The position numbers and the translations under genes are program-made. From Blastococcus saxobsidens (GTDB lineage: Bacteria > Actinomycetota > Actinomycetes > Mycobacteriales > Geodermatophilaceae), in the NCBI RefSeq assembly GCF_010682065.1, contig NZ_JAAGWG010000014.1, positions 1-64,000 of the forward strand: a stretch of DNA of 64,000 nt, written 5' to 3'. This document shows positions 18,834 through 29,228 of this stretch, piece after piece (within the stretch, counting starts at the first letter, position 1; every line of letters begins with the position of its first letter). Under the pieces are notes generated by a model. The model did not search any database and was not told where the DNA came from. It worked only from the letters and a program-made list of their open reading frames with translations.

Positions 18834-18840
18834 CCCTTCC

Positions 18841-20034
18841 ATGTTGCGCTGGCTGACCGCCGGTGAGTCGCACGGCCAGCAGCTCACCGCCATTCTCGAG
18901 GGCCTCCCCGCCGGGGTCGAGGTCCAGACCTCCGACCTCGACCTGCAGCTGGCCCGCCGCCGGCTCGGGCACGGCCGGGGTGCCCGGATGTCCTTCGAGC
19001 AGGACGTCGTCACGCTCACCGGAGGTGTGCGGCACGGGCGGACGCAGGGCGGGCCGATCGCGGTCCAGGTCGGCAACACCGAGTGGCCCAAGTGGCAGAC
19101 GGTCATGTCCGCCGACCCGGTGGACGCCGAGATCCTCGCCGGTCAGGCGCGCAACGCGCCGCTCACCCGGCCGCGGCCCGGCCACGCCGATCTGCCCGGC
19201 ATGCAGAAGTACGGCTTCGACGACGCGCGCCCGGTGCTCGAGCGGGCCAGCGCGCGGGAGACCGCGGCGCGCGTCGCGCTGGGCGCCATCGCCCAGGCCT
19301 TCCTCCGCCAGTCCATCAACGTCTCGGTGGTCAGCCACGTGGTGGGCATCGGCCCCGTCGTCGCACCGGACGGCCTTGTCCCCGGCCCGGAGGAGAACCC
19401 GCGCCTGGACGAGGACCCGGTGCGCTGCGCCGACCCGGCCACCAGCGAGCGGATGACCGCCGAGATCGACGACGCCCGGAAGAACGGCGACACCCTCGGC
19501 GGCGTCATCGAGGTCGTCGTGCACGGCCTGCCGCCGGGCCTGGGCAGCCACGTGCACTGGGACCGTCGCCTCGATGCCCGGCTGGCCGCGGCGCTCATGG
19601 GCGTGCAGTCGGTGAAGGCGGTCGAGGTCGGCGACGGCCTGGAGACCGCCCGCCGCCGTGGTTCGGTGGCCCACGACGAGATCGTCAGCCAGGACACCGG
19701 GAACGGGCAGGCCCGCATCCAGCGGCTCACCGACCGGGCCGGCGGCATCGAGGGCGGCATGACCAACGGCGAGGTGCTGCGGGTCCGGGCTGCCATGAAG
19801 CCGATCAGCACCGTGCCCCGCGCGCTGCAGACGGTCGACGTCGCCACCGGCGAGCCGGCCGTCGCGATCAACCAGCGCAGCGACGCCTGCGCCGTGCCGC
19901 GCGGCAGCGTGGTGATGGAGGCGATGGTGGCGCTGGTGCTCGCCGACGCCGTGCTGGAGAAGTTCGGCGGCGACTCGGTGACCGAGACCCGCCGCAACGC
20001 CCAGGCCTACCTCGACTCGCTGCCGTACCGGTGA
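18841..20034 (+). CDS. aroC: Chorismate synthase
   Basis: 397 aa. FMN-dependent enzyme converting EPSP to chorismate, the last shared aromatic step. Family signatures are visible: [18 protein letters not shown] at the start, [29 protein letters not shown], and near the end [27 protein letters not shown]. It begins the four-gene aro run; its stop overlaps the aroK start (GTGA). The ATG shows no Shine-Dalgarno sequence and follows a -10-like box at the leaderless distance. Confidence 0.97.
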   Translation: MLRWLTAGESHGQQLTAILEGLPAGVEVQTSDLDLQLARRRLGHGRGARMSFEQDVVTLTGGVRHGRTQGGPIAVQVGNTEWPKWQTVMSADPVDAEILAGQARNAPLTRPRPGHADLPGMQKYGFDDARPVLERASARETAARVALGAIAQAFLRQSINVSVVSHVVGIGPVVAPDGLVPGPEENPRLDEDPVRCADPATSERMTAEIDDARKNGDTLGGVIEVVVHGLPPGLGSHVHWDRRLDARLAAALMGVQSVKAVEVGDGLETARRRGSVAHDEIVSQDTGNGQARIQRLTDRAGGIEGGMTNGEVLRVRAAMKPISTVPRALQTVDVATGEPAVAINQRSDACAVPRGSVVMEAMVALVLADAVLEKFGGDSVTETRRNAQAYLDSLPYR

Positions 20035-20564
20035 GCGGTCCGGCACTGGTGCTGGTCGGGCCGCCCGCGTCGGGCAAGACGACGGTCGGCACCGCGGTCG
20101 CCGCCGCTCAGGACCTGCCGTTCCGCGACACCGATCGCGACGTCGAGGCCGAGACCGGCGCGACGGTCGCCGACCTCTTCGTCCAGCACGGCGAGCCGCA
20201 CTTCCGCGCCCTGGAGGAGCGGGCGGTCCAGCGGGCGCTCGCCGAGCACCCCGGCGTGCTGGCGCTGGGCGGCGGAGCGGTGACCAGCCCGGCCACCCGG
20301 GAGCTGCTGGTCGCGCACGGCCGGGCCGGTGGCACCGTGGTGTGGCTCGACGTCGACGTCGCCTCGGCCGCGCGTCGGGTCGGGCTGTCCCGGGACCGGC
20401 CGCTGCTCGCCGTCAACCCGCGCGCGATGCTGCGCACCATGCTGGAACAGCGCGCGCCCCTGTACACCGAGGTGGCCACCCACCGGGTGCCCACCGCCGG
20501 GCGCCTCCCGGAGGAGGTCGTCGCCGAGGTGCTCGCCGTCCTGACGCCGGAGGAGGCCCGATGA
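20031..20564 (+). CDS. aroK: Shikimate kinase
   Basis: 177 aa. Phosphorylates shikimate with ATP. Walker [12 protein letters not shown] near residues 9-19, the shikimate-binding [11 protein letters not shown] and FRALEERAV segments, [11 protein letters not shown], and the lid Arg in [12 protein letters not shown] at 20031 overlaps the aroC stop by 4 nt, and the stop overlaps aroB (ATGA), so expression is tightly coupled. Confidence 0.95.
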   Translation: MSGPALVLVGPPASGKTTVGTAVAAAQDLPFRDTDRDVEAETGATVADLFVQHGEPHFRALEERAVQRALAEHPGVLALGGGAVTSPATRELLVAHGRAGGTVVWLDVDVASAARRVGLSRDRPLLAVNPRAMLRTMLEQRAPLYTEVATHRVPTAGRLPEEVVAEVLAVLTPEEAR

Positions 20565-21622
20565 CCCGCCGTGTACCGGTCGCGGGGGAGCAGCCCTACG
20601 AGGTGGCCATCGGGGCCGGCGTCCAGGTGGAGCTGGCGCTCGTGCTCGCCGGCACGCCGAAGGTGGCGGTGGTCCACGCGCCGCCGCTGGCCGCCGCGGC
20701 CGGTGCCGCCGTCGAGACGCTGCAGACCGCCGGGGTCGCCGCGGAGGCCGTCGTCGTCCCGGACGGGGAGGCCGCCAAGACCGCGGAGGTGGCCGCAGGC
20801 CTCTGGGAGGAGTTCGGCCGGCTCGGCCTCACCCGTTCCGACGCCGTCGTCGGGCTCGGCGGGGGAGCGGTGACCGACCTGGCCGGCTTCGTGGCCGCCA
20901 CCTGGACGCGCGGCATCCGGTTCGTGACGGTGCCCACCAGCGTGCTGGGCATGGTGGACGCCGCCGTGGGCGGGAAGACCGGCATCAACACCGGGGCCGG
21001 CAAGAACCTGGTGGGGGCGTTCCACCCGCCGGCGGCGGTGCTCGCCGACACCGACCTGCTCGCCGGCCTGCCCGAGGCCGAGTTCCGCTCCGGGATGGCC
21101 GAGGTCGTGAAGTGCGGCTTCCTGGCCGACGCGGAGATCCTCCGTCTCCTGGACGCCGACCCCACCGGCCGTCGCGACACCGAGGAGCTGATCGAGCGCG
21201 CGGTGCGGGTGAAGGCCGACGCCGTGGGCGAGGACCTCTACGACACCGGCCGGCGCGAGTTCCTCAACTACGGCCACACCCTCGGCCACGCCATCGAGCG
21301 CCTCGAGGACTTCGGCTGGCGGCACGGTGAGGCCGTCGCCGTCGGGCTGGTCTTCGCCGCCGAGCTGGCCGGGCAGGCCGGGCTGCTGACCCGAACCGAG
21401 GTCGACCGGCACCGCGACCTGGTCGCCGCCATGGGCCTGCCCACCGGGTACGCCGGCGACTGGGCCCGGCTGCAGCAGGTGATGCGGGTGGACAAGAAGG
21501 CCCGCGGCGCGTCCCTGCGGTTCGTCGTCCTCGACGGGCTGGGCAACCCCACGATCCTGACCGACCCCGACCAGTCCTGGCTCGACGCCGCCTGGGCAGC
21601 CGTGAACGAAGGAGCGACGTGA
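20561..21622 (+). CDS. aroB: 3-dehydroquinate synthase
   Basis: 353 aa. NAD- and metal-dependent cyclisation of DAHP to dehydroquinate. Typical segments: PDGEAAKT, VGLGGGAVTDLAGFVAATWTRG, the KTGINTGAGKNLVGAFHPP loop, and zinc ligands in the NYGHTLGHAIE region. ATG at 20561 lies inside the aroK stop overlap, with GGAGG upstream. The stop overlaps aroQ (GTGA). Confidence 0.96.
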   Translation: MTRRVPVAGEQPYEVAIGAGVQVELALVLAGTPKVAVVHAPPLAAAAGAAVETLQTAGVAAEAVVVPDGEAAKTAEVAAGLWEEFGRLGLTRSDAVVGLGGGAVTDLAGFVAATWTRGIRFVTVPTSVLGMVDAAVGGKTGINTGAGKNLVGAFHPPAAVLADTDLLAGLPEAEFRSGMAEVVKCGFLADAEILRLLDADPTGRRDTEELIERAVRVKADAVGEDLYDTGRREFLNYGHTLGHAIERLEDFGWRHGEAVAVGLVFAAELAGQAGLLTRTEVDRHRDLVAAMGLPTGYAGDWARLQQVMRVDKKARGASLRFVVLDGLGNPTILTDPDQSWLDAAWAAVNEGAT

Positions 21623-22053
21623 CGATCCAGGTGCTCAACGGTGCCAACCTCGGCCGGCTCGGCACCCGCGAGCCGGAGATCTACGGGACGACGACGTACG
21701 AGCAGCTGGTCGAGCTCGTCGAGGCCGCTGCCCGTGAGCTCGGCATCGAGGTGCAGGTGCGCCAGACCGACGACGAGGGCCAGCTGCTGCGCTGGATCCA
21801 CGAGGCCACCGACGCCGGGAACCCGATCGTGGTGAACCCTGGAGGCTGGACGCACACGTCTGTCGTCCTGCACGACGCGCTGGCGGCGGTGACCGCCCCG
21901 GTGATCGAGGTGCACATCAGCAACATCCACCGCCGCGAGGAGTTCCGGCAGCACTCCTACGTCTCCCGGGTCGCCGACGGCGCCATCGTCGGGCTCGGCG
22001 TGCACGGCTACGTGCTGGCGCTGCAGTGGATGACCCTGCGAGGCGTCTCGTGA
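21619..22053 (+). CDS. aroQ: Type II 3-dehydroquinate dehydratase
   Basis: 144 aa, the type II (dodecameric) form. Dehydrates 3-dehydroquinate to 3-dehydroshikimate. Signatures: VLNGANLGRLGTREPEIYG with the active-site Arg/Tyr loop, NPGGWTHTSVVLHDAL, and the catalytic-His region EVHISNIHRREEFRQHSYVS. It overlaps aroB and pepQ by 4 nt each. Together with aroE (17279) the window holds five of the seven shikimate pathway enzymes. Confidence 0.96.
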   Translation: MTIQVLNGANLGRLGTREPEIYGTTTYEQLVELVEAAARELGIEVQVRQTDDEGQLLRWIHEATDAGNPIVVNPGGWTHTSVVLHDALAAVTAPVIEVHISNIHRREEFRQHSYVSRVADGAIVGLGVHGYVLALQWMTLRGVS

Positions 22054-23165
22054 GCCGGGACACCACGCGCGAGGCGGCGCGGCGGGACGCGCTGCGGGCC
22101 ACCGCGGCCGAGCGCGGGCTGGACGCGGTCCTGGTCACCAACCTGCTCAACGTCCGCTACCTGACCGGCTTCACCGGCTCGAACGGCGCGCTTCTGGTGC
22201 GGGCGGACGGGGACGACCTGTTCGGCACCGACGGCCGGTACACCACGCAGGCCGGGACGCAGGTGCCCGACGTCGAGCTGGTCGTCGACCGGTCGACCGT
22301 GCCGGCCCTCGCCCGCGAGGCGGTCCGGCGCGGGAGCGGGCGGCTCGGCTACGAGTCCCACGACCTCACCGTCGACGGCCTGCACGGGCTGGAGCGGGTG
22401 CTGGCCGACGCCGCGGCCGGTGGCACGGTCCCCGAGCTGTCGTCGGTGCGTCGAGCCGTGGAGGGTCAGCGCGCGATCAAGGACGACGACGAGATCGAGG
22501 CGCTGCGTCGGGCCTGCGCCGTCGCCGACCAGGCGCTGGCCGAGCTCGCCGCCGAGGGCGCGCTGCGACCCGGGCGCACCGAGCTGGAGGTCGGCCGCGA
22601 GCTCGACGCCCGGATGCTGGCGCTCGGCGCGGAGGCGCCGTCCTTCGAGACGATCGTGGCCACCGGCGCGAACTCGGCCATCCCGCACCACCGCCCCGAC
22701 GCCACCGTGCTGCGCGACGGCGACTTCCTGAAGCTCGACTTCGGGGCGACCGTCGAGGGCTACCACTCCGACATGACGCGCACCGTCGTCCTCGGGCACG
22801 CGGCCGACTGGCAGCGCGAGGTCTACGAGCTCGTGGCCGCCTCGCAGGCGGCCGGCCGGGCCGCGCTGGCGGTCGGCGCCGACGTCGTCGCGGTGGACTC
22901 CGCGGCCCGCGACGTCATCGTCGCCGCCGGCCACGGCGAGCACTTCACGCACGGGCTGGGCCACGGCGTGGGCCTGGAGATCCACGAGGCGCCGGGCATC
23001 GGCCAGCTGGGCGCGGGTACGCTGGCCGCCGGCATGGCCGTCACCGTGGAGCCGGGGGTCTACCTCCCCGGCCACGGCGGTGTCCGGATCGAGGACACCC
23101 TGATCGTCACCGACGACGCGCCCGAGTTGTTGACCCTCACGAGCAAGGAATTGCTGGTTCTGTAG
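22050..23165 (+). CDS. pepQ: M24-family aminopeptidase P / Xaa-Pro dipeptidase
   Basis: 371 aa. Creatinase N-terminal domain (residues 1-130), then the pita-bread metallopeptidase domain. Metal ligands are in LKLDFGATVEGYHSDMTRTV, HGLGHGVGLEIHE, VEPGVYLPG and VRIEDTLIV. It cleaves peptides at proline. GTG at 22050 overlaps the aroQ stop, and efp begins directly after its TAG stop. The pairing pepQ-efp, and EF-P's own proline specialisation, are conserved in actinobacteria. Confidence 0.93.
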   Translation: MSRDTTREAARRDALRATAAERGLDAVLVTNLLNVRYLTGFTGSNGALLVRADGDDLFGTDGRYTTQAGTQVPDVELVVDRSTVPALAREAVRRGSGRLGYESHDLTVDGLHGLERVLADAAAGGTVPELSSVRRAVEGQRAIKDDDEIEALRRACAVADQALAELAAEGALRPGRTELEVGRELDARMLALGAEAPSFETIVATGANSAIPHHRPDATVLRDGDFLKLDFGATVEGYHSDMTRTVVLGHAADWQREVYELVAASQAAGRAALAVGADVVAVDSAARDVIVAAGHGEHFTHGLGHGVGLEIHEAPGIGQLGAGTLAAGMAVTVEPGVYLPGHGGVRIEDTLIVTDDAPELLTLTSKELLVL

Positions 23166-23726
23166 ATGGCTACCACCAACGACCTGAAGAACGGCATCGT
23201 CCTCAACCTGGACGGCCAGCTCTGGACCGTCACCGACTTCCAGCACGTGAAGCCCGGCAAGGGCGGCGCCTTCGTGCGCACCACGCTGAAGAACGTGCTG
23301 TCGGGCAAGGTCGTGGACAAGACCTTCAACGCCGGCACGAAGGTCGAGACGGCCAACGTGGACAAGCGGTCGATGACCTACCTGTACAAGGACGGCACCG
23401 ACTTCGTCTTCATGGACGGCGACACGTTCGACCAGATCTACGTGCCCGCCGCGACCGTCGGCGGCGGCGCGGACTACCTGCTGGAGAACACCGAGGTCAT
23501 CGTGGCGGTGCACGACGGCACCCCGCTCTACGTGGAGCTGCCGGTGACCCTGGAGCTCGTCGTCGAGCACACCGACCCGGGCCTGCAGGGCGACCGCTCC
23601 ACCGGTGGCACGAAGCCGGCCACGCTGGAGACCGGCGCGCAGATCCAGGTGCCGCTGTTCATCACCACGGGCGAGAAGCTCAAGGTCGACACCCGCGACG
23701 GCCGCTACCTCGGCCGCGTCAACTAG
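23166..23726 (+). CDS. efp: Translation elongation factor P
   Basis: 186 aa. Relieves ribosome stalling at polyproline. Three-domain EF-P with the tip loop KPGKGGAF; the tip lysine is K32. Other actinobacterial EF-Ps I recall (mycobacteria, corynebacteria, Streptomyces) have PGKGP there and work with an unmodified Lys; here the second proline is Gly (G34). The C-terminal signature [16 protein letters not shown] is normal. The ATG touches the pepQ stop with no gap. No EpmA/EpmB-type modification genes are in the window. Confidence 0.97.
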   Translation: MATTNDLKNGIVLNLDGQLWTVTDFQHVKPGKGGAFVRTTLKNVLSGKVVDKTFNAGTKVETANVDKRSMTYLYKDGTDFVFMDGDTFDQIYVPAATVGGGADYLLENTEVIVAVHDGTPLYVELPVTLELVVEHTDPGLQGDRSTGGTKPATLETGAQIQVPLFITTGEKLKVDTRDGRYLGRVN

Positions 23727-23739
23727 AGCGGTCCCCCTC

Positions 23740-24147
23740 ATGGCCGCACGCACCAAGGCGCGCAAGCGTGCAGTCGACGTCCTCTACGAGGCCGACGTCC
23801 GCAGCCGTGGGCGCCTGGAGCTCCTCCGCGAGCGGGTCGCCGACGGCAACCCCCCGGTGCCCGACCACACCGTCCGGCTGGTCGAGGGCGTGGAGGAGCA
23901 CGGCGCGCGCATCGACGAGCTGATCGAGGCGCACGCCGCCAACTGGTCGCTGGACCGGCTGCCCGACGTGGACCGCGCCATCCTGCGGATGGCCACCTAC
24001 GAGCTGCTCTGGGTCGACGACGTCCCCGACGCCGTGGTCATCGACGAGGCGGTGGAGCTGGCCAAGGCGCTGTCCACCGACGACTCCCCGGGCTACGTCA
24101 ACGGCGTCCTGGGCGGCATCCTCGCCGCCGAGGTGCCGACCGCCTGA
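23740..24147 (+). CDS. nusB: Transcription antitermination factor NusB
   Basis: 135 aa. All-helical RNA-binding partner of NusE in rRNA antitermination. Features: RTKARKRAVDVLYEADVR at the start, DRAILRMATYELLWVDDVPDAVVIDEAVELAKAL, and SPGYVNGVLGGI at the end. ATG at 23740 lies 13 nt after efp. In many actinobacteria bldD follows directly; here a pseudogene and an ABC exporter are inserted between them. Confidence 0.96.
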   Translation: MAARTKARKRAVDVLYEADVRSRGRLELLRERVADGNPPVPDHTVRLVEGVEEHGARIDELIEAHAANWSLDRLPDVDRAILRMATYELLWVDDVPDAVVIDEAVELAKALSTDDSPGYVNGVLGGILAAEVPTA

Positions 24148-24211
24148 GGCGTCGTCACCAGGGCCAGGAGCGGCCGAAGAACTGTCGGGGCCCGCCGGCA
24201 CGATCACCCGT

Positions 24212-24734
24212 GTGACGACGTTCCAGGCAGTGGCTGTGACGCTGCGGGCGGTACTGCCGGGCGCGTCCTACACGTGTGCGTTCGAGCGCGTGGGCGGGCC
24301 TACGGTGCAAGTCCGTCTCGGATCGTCTGATCCGCTTCGCCGCCGCATCGGCCGTCTTCCACGCTCTGCTTGCCGGGCCTGAGCTCCTGCTGTACCGAGA
24401 ACTGGTCGTCTCCGGTCGGTTGGGTCGCGCGGAGATCCCGGCCTGGCCGTTCGAGCTCCTCGCTCTGGCCCACGTTCTCCTTCCGACGGTCGCGGGCAGC
24501 GTGATCGGGCATGGGAGGAACAAGCGGTGGCCGTGGGCCACCTGGCGGACCGGTGCGTCGCCTGAGCCGCGAGCCTGGGGACCACGTGTGGACATCGGGG
24601 TTCGAGAACAAGGGCGGCCACCCGCCAACGGGCCCGTCGTCTCGGCGCTGCCGAAGGCACCGCAAGGCCCTGCCCCGGGCGCGAGCTCGGGGAGCTCGGC
24701 CGGTCCCGGATCCACGGCGAAGAACAGGAAGTAG
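24212..24734 (+). pseudogene. Frameshifted DUF6338 family gene
   Basis: This 523-nt stretch encodes one protein broken over frames. From GTG 24212 it reads TTFQAVAVTLRAVLPGASYTCAFERVGG. After a shift near 24305-24325 the next frame continues SDRLIRFAAASAVFHALL and TVAGSVIGHGRNKRWPW up to SPEPRAW. A second shift occurs around 24570, after which AEGTARPCPGRELGEL in the first frame resembles the usual C-terminus. The order PGA.Y..AFER, LSDRLLRF..VSAVFHAL and PAPRAWD is that of DUF6338 membrane proteins as I know them. Each frame alone gives only short or compositionally odd ORFs. Function of the intact family is unknown. Sequencing error is possible but would need at least two events. Confidence 0.65.
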
Positions 24735-24771
24735 CACCCTCCCGGCGCCTTCCCTGGCCGCGGAGAAAGAC

Positions 24772-25800
24772 TCAGTGGATGTCGCGACGGGCGAACAGCA
24801 GCACGCCGACGCCGACGATGACCACCGCGAACGCGCCGACGACGAGGCCGCCCTGCAGGTTCGTGACCAGGTAGTAGGGCGGCTCGCTCATGTTCGCGGT
24901 CATGGCCTCGTAGTCGTACAGCCGGATCCCCCCGGGGAAGACGAGCGCGACCGCGTTGGTGGACAGCAGCCACCTCTCCAGCGTGATGTCGTAGATGCGC
25001 AGGGCGTTCTCCACGATCGCGAAGTAGACGAAGCCCACGCCCAGCGCCGCTCCGGTGTTGCGGATCAGGTTGGCCAGGCCGAACCCGATGACGCCGGCCA
25101 GCACCGTGAGCAGCACCGACCGTCCCTGGGCCGGCAGCAGCTCCGTCCAGAAGTCGTCCGGCAGCGGCGTGCTCGTGCCCACGAAGCTGCGCAGGATGAA
25201 GCCCATGGCCAGCCAGGCGGCCTGGGCCACGACGCCCAGGAGTGCGGTCGCCGCCACGAGGACACCGATCTTCGTGCCCATCACCTTGAGCCGGCTGGGC
25301 ACCCAGAACAGCAGCGCCACGATGGACCGCGACGACCACTCGGCGCCGATCCAGGTGGCGCCGATGAGGAAGGCCAGCACGGCGGCGCCGGCGGCGAAGG
25401 CCATCGCGCCCGCGCCCGCGGCGGACGCGAGGTCGAAGGGCTCGACGCCGATGAAGTCCTCGACGCGCCACTGGGAGGCGTCCAGCGGCGGCCCGCAGAA
25501 CACCTCCGGATTGTCGCCGGCCCGCTCGGCCTCGGTGAGGCACTCCTCGCGCCACATCTGCTCGTCGGCGATGGCCTGCTCCATCGCGGCCCGGGCGGCG
25601 GAGACGTCGGCGTCGGTCGGCTCGCGGAAGGTGCTCAGCCCGATGGCGACCGCCCCGAGCCAGCCGAGGACCGCCAGGCCGACGAGCACCTGGATGAAGC
25701 GCCGGGCGGTGAACCGGTGCACCTCCGCGCGGAACAGGCTGCCCCGCCGGCCGGTCGCCGTCGGCCCGGGGGCGGTCGGCTGCTGCAGCATCGCGCTCAT
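24772..25800 (-). CDS. ABC transporter permease (ABC-2 type, single membrane protein)
   Basis: 342 aa with about six membrane helices: one near residues 35-55, then after a large hydrophilic loop (about 56-130) the rest of the helices. It has no catalytic motif. It overlaps the ATPase gene by 4 nt (ATGA) and so must form an exporter with it. The large extracytoplasmic loop contains two cysteines (EECLTE, FCGPP). Substrate unknown; such pairs in actinobacteria are often of the bacitracin/antibiotic or lipid type. Its stop is 38 nt from the end of the convergent pseudogene. Confidence 0.82.
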   Translation of the reverse strand: MSAMLQQPTAPGPTATGRRGSLFRAEVHRFTARRFIQVLVGLAVLGWLGAVAIGLSTFREPTDADVSAARAAMEQAIADEQMWREECLTEAERAGDNPEVFCGPPLDASQWRVEDFIGVEPFDLASAAGAGAMAFAAGAAVLAFLIGATWIGAEWSSRSIVALLFWVPSRLKVMGTKIGVLVAATALLGVVAQAAWLAMGFILRSFVGTSTPLPDDFWTELLPAQGRSVLLTVLAGVIGFGLANLIRNTGAALGVGFVYFAIVENALRIYDITLERWLLSTNAVALVFPGGIRLYDYEAMTANMSEPPYYLVTNLQGGLVVGAFAVVIVGVGVLLFARRDIH

Positions 25801-26720
25801 GCCTGGTTCCCGGTGAGGGCGAGGAACGCTTCCTCCAGGTCGGGGGTCACGCGGACCAGCTCCTCGACGTAGTGGCCGTGCTGGGCGAGCACTCGGGTGA
25901 TCTCCCCGGGGGAGGCCGCGCCGTGCACCAGGATCTGGCCGTCGGGCGAGGGGGAGACGGAGAAGCCGGCGGCGGCCAGCAGCGCCGCCGCCGTCGCCGG
26001 GTCGGGGACGGCGACCCGCGTGTCGTTGGTGCCGGCACGGGAGAGCACCGACGCCACCGGGCCGGAGGCGATCCGGCGACCGCGGACCAGGATGGTGACG
26101 GAGTCGCAGACGTGCTGGATCTCGGCCAGCAGGTGCGAGGAGACGAGGACGGTGGTCCGGCCGTCGCGGCCGAGGCGGCGGACGAGTTCGCGGATGTCGC
26201 GGATGCCGGCCGGGTCCAGGCCGTTGCTGGGCTCGTCGAGGATCAGCAGCCGGGGCGACTTGAGCAGGGCCGCGGCGATGCCCAGCCGCTGCTTCATGCC
26301 GAGCGAGTAGCCCTTGAAGCGGTCGCCCGCCCGGTCGCGCAGGTCGACCAGCTCCAGGCACTCCTCGACCCGGGTGCCGGGGACGCCGGCGGTCTGGGCC
26401 AGGAGCTCCAGGTTCCGCCGTCCGGAGAACGCGGGGAAGAACAGCGGGGTCTCCACGAGCGCGCCGACGTCGCCGATCAGCTGGGGGAGCTCGTCGGGCA
26501 CCGGCCGGTCCAGCAGCCGGATCTGGCCCACGCCTGCGTCGGGCCGCACGAGGCCGAGCAGCGCGCGGATCGAGGTCGTCTTCCCCGAGCCGTTCGGGCC
26601 GAGCAGGCCGTGCACGCCGCCGGTGTCGACGGTCATGTCGAGGGAGTCCAGGGCCCGGAACGGCTGACCGCCCCGTCGGCGGTAGGTCTTGGTGACCCCC
26701 ACCATCTCCACTGCCGGCAT
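25797..26720 (-). CDS. ABC transporter ATP-binding protein
   Basis: 307 aa. Nucleotide-binding domain: Walker A GLLGPNGSGKTTSIRALLGL (residues about 37-56), Q-loop region, signature KGYSLGMKQRLGIAAAL, Walker B LLILDEPSNGLDPAG, and the H-loop SSHLLAEI. The last 90 residues are a C-terminal extension usual in DrrA/NatA-like ATPases. ATG at 26720 is preferred since GGGAGG lies just upstream; the longer frame adds non-conserved residues. First gene of a two-gene operon with the permease. Confidence 0.92.
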   Translation of the reverse strand: MPAVEMVGVTKTYRRRGGQPFRALDSLDMTVDTGGVHGLLGPNGSGKTTSIRALLGLVRPDAGVGQIRLLDRPVPDELPQLIGDVGALVETPLFFPAFSGRRNLELLAQTAGVPGTRVEECLELVDLRDRAGDRFKGYSLGMKQRLGIAAALLKSPRLLILDEPSNGLDPAGIRDIRELVRRLGRDGRTTVLVSSHLLAEIQHVCDSVTILVRGRRIASGPVASVLSRAGTNDTRVAVPDPATAAALLAAAGFSVSPSPDGQILVHGAASPGEITRVLAQHGHYVEELVRVTPDLEEAFLALTGNQA

Positions 26721-26835
26721 GCGGGCCTCCCTGCCTGCCGGGACCAGCGCCCGGGGTGGAAGCACCCTGGCACAAGGGCACGGGCACGCACAGTGTTCGC
26801 CGCGCGTGTCGAGACGGGTGGGGCCCGGAAATGCA

Positions 26836-26868
26836 GACGGGCCCCCACCGGATCGGCAGGGGCCCGTC
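26836..26868 (-). terminator. Perfect 10-bp hairpin downstream of bldD
   Basis: GACGGGCCCC (26836-26845) pairs perfectly with GGGGCCCGTC (26859-26868) around a 13-nt loop. It lies 15 nt beyond the bldD stop and upstream of the ABC operon. There is no U-tract, as is usual in actinobacterial terminators. It probably ends bldD transcription and insulates the exporter genes. Confidence 0.65.
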
Positions 26869-26882
26869 GGAGTGCGTCCGGG

Positions 26883-27443
26883 TCAGCGCGGCGCGCGCCG
26901 GCGGTCGCCCCAGGCGGACTCGTCGACGTCCTCCTCGAGGTCGTCGTCGCCACCGGCGCTGATGATCCCCTCCATGCCGGGGGAGAGGACGCCCCACTCG
27001 ATCAGCCGCGAGGTGAGCTCGTCGGGGCTCATGTCGTAGATGATCGCCAGCGACTTGAGGTCCTCGGCACGGATCGAGAGGACCTTGCCGTTGTAGTCGT
27101 GCCGCTGCGCCTGGATGGTCGAGGCGTACCGGGCCAGCGGGCCGGCCTCGTCGGCCGGCAGCGAGCCGAGCGACTCCAGGTTCAGCACGATCTTGTTCGT
27201 CGAGGTCACCGCAGAGCTCGGCCGGGGGTCGGGCAACAGCTCGGAGACCGGGACGCCGTAGAAGACGGCGAGCTCGGAGAGGCGCTGCACGGTGACGGCG
27301 CGGTCACCACGCTCGTAGGAGCCCACGACGACCGCCTTCCAGCGGCCGTGCGACTTGTCCTCCACACCCTGCAGGGACAGGCCCTGCTGGTTGCGGATCG
27401 CGCGGAGCCGGGCGCCGAGGGCCCGTGAGTAGTCGGTGCTCAT
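26883..27443 (-). CDS. bldD: Developmental regulator BldD (c-di-GMP-responsive)
   Basis: 186 aa. N-terminal helix-turn-helix (residues 1-75: ALGARLRAIRNQQGLSLQGVEDKS, VVVGSYERGDRAV, ELAVFYGVPVSELLP) and C-terminal domain. The c-di-GMP signature RxD-X8-RxxD is intact: R114-H115-D116 and R125-A126-E127-D128. In Streptomyces it reads RGD and RQDD, so only the variable positions differ. An acidic tail (DDDLEEDVDESAW) ends the protein. In Streptomyces BldD represses sporulation genes when bound to c-di-GMP; here it could govern budding, motility or spore-like states (inference). Divergent from the pyr operon. Confidence 0.94.
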   Translation of the reverse strand: MSTDYSRALGARLRAIRNQQGLSLQGVEDKSHGRWKAVVVGSYERGDRAVTVQRLSELAVFYGVPVSELLPDPRPSSAVTSTNKIVLNLESLGSLPADEAGPLARYASTIQAQRHDYNGKVLSIRAEDLKSLAIIYDMSPDELTSRLIEWGVLSPGMEGIISAGGDDDLEEDVDESAWGDRRRAPR

Positions 27444-27492
27444 CGCTGTCTGCTCACTGTCCGTCGTCTCGGATGGGTCTTCGTCGTCACGC

Positions 27493-27520
27493 AGCGTACT
27501 GGCCGAGCCCCGATCGCAAC
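27493..27520 (-). promoter_or_regulatory. Probable bldD promoter
   Basis: On the minus strand TACGCT (27498-27493) fits a -10, with TTGC-containing sequence near 27516-27520 as a poor -35 at about 15-17 nt. Transcription would start near 27486, giving a leader of about 40 nt. Weak evidence. Confidence 0.35.
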
Positions 27521-27549
27521 AGGCGGCCCGTGCCGGAAATGGGAGGTGA

Positions 27550-29224
<1,675 letters not shown>

Positions 29225-29228
<4 letters not shown>

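Noticed and set aside
26883..27443. Degenerate c-di-GMP site in BldD (RHD/RAED instead of RGD/RQDD)
   Set aside because: The defining positions of RxD-X8-RxxD are all kept, so it is not considered lost.
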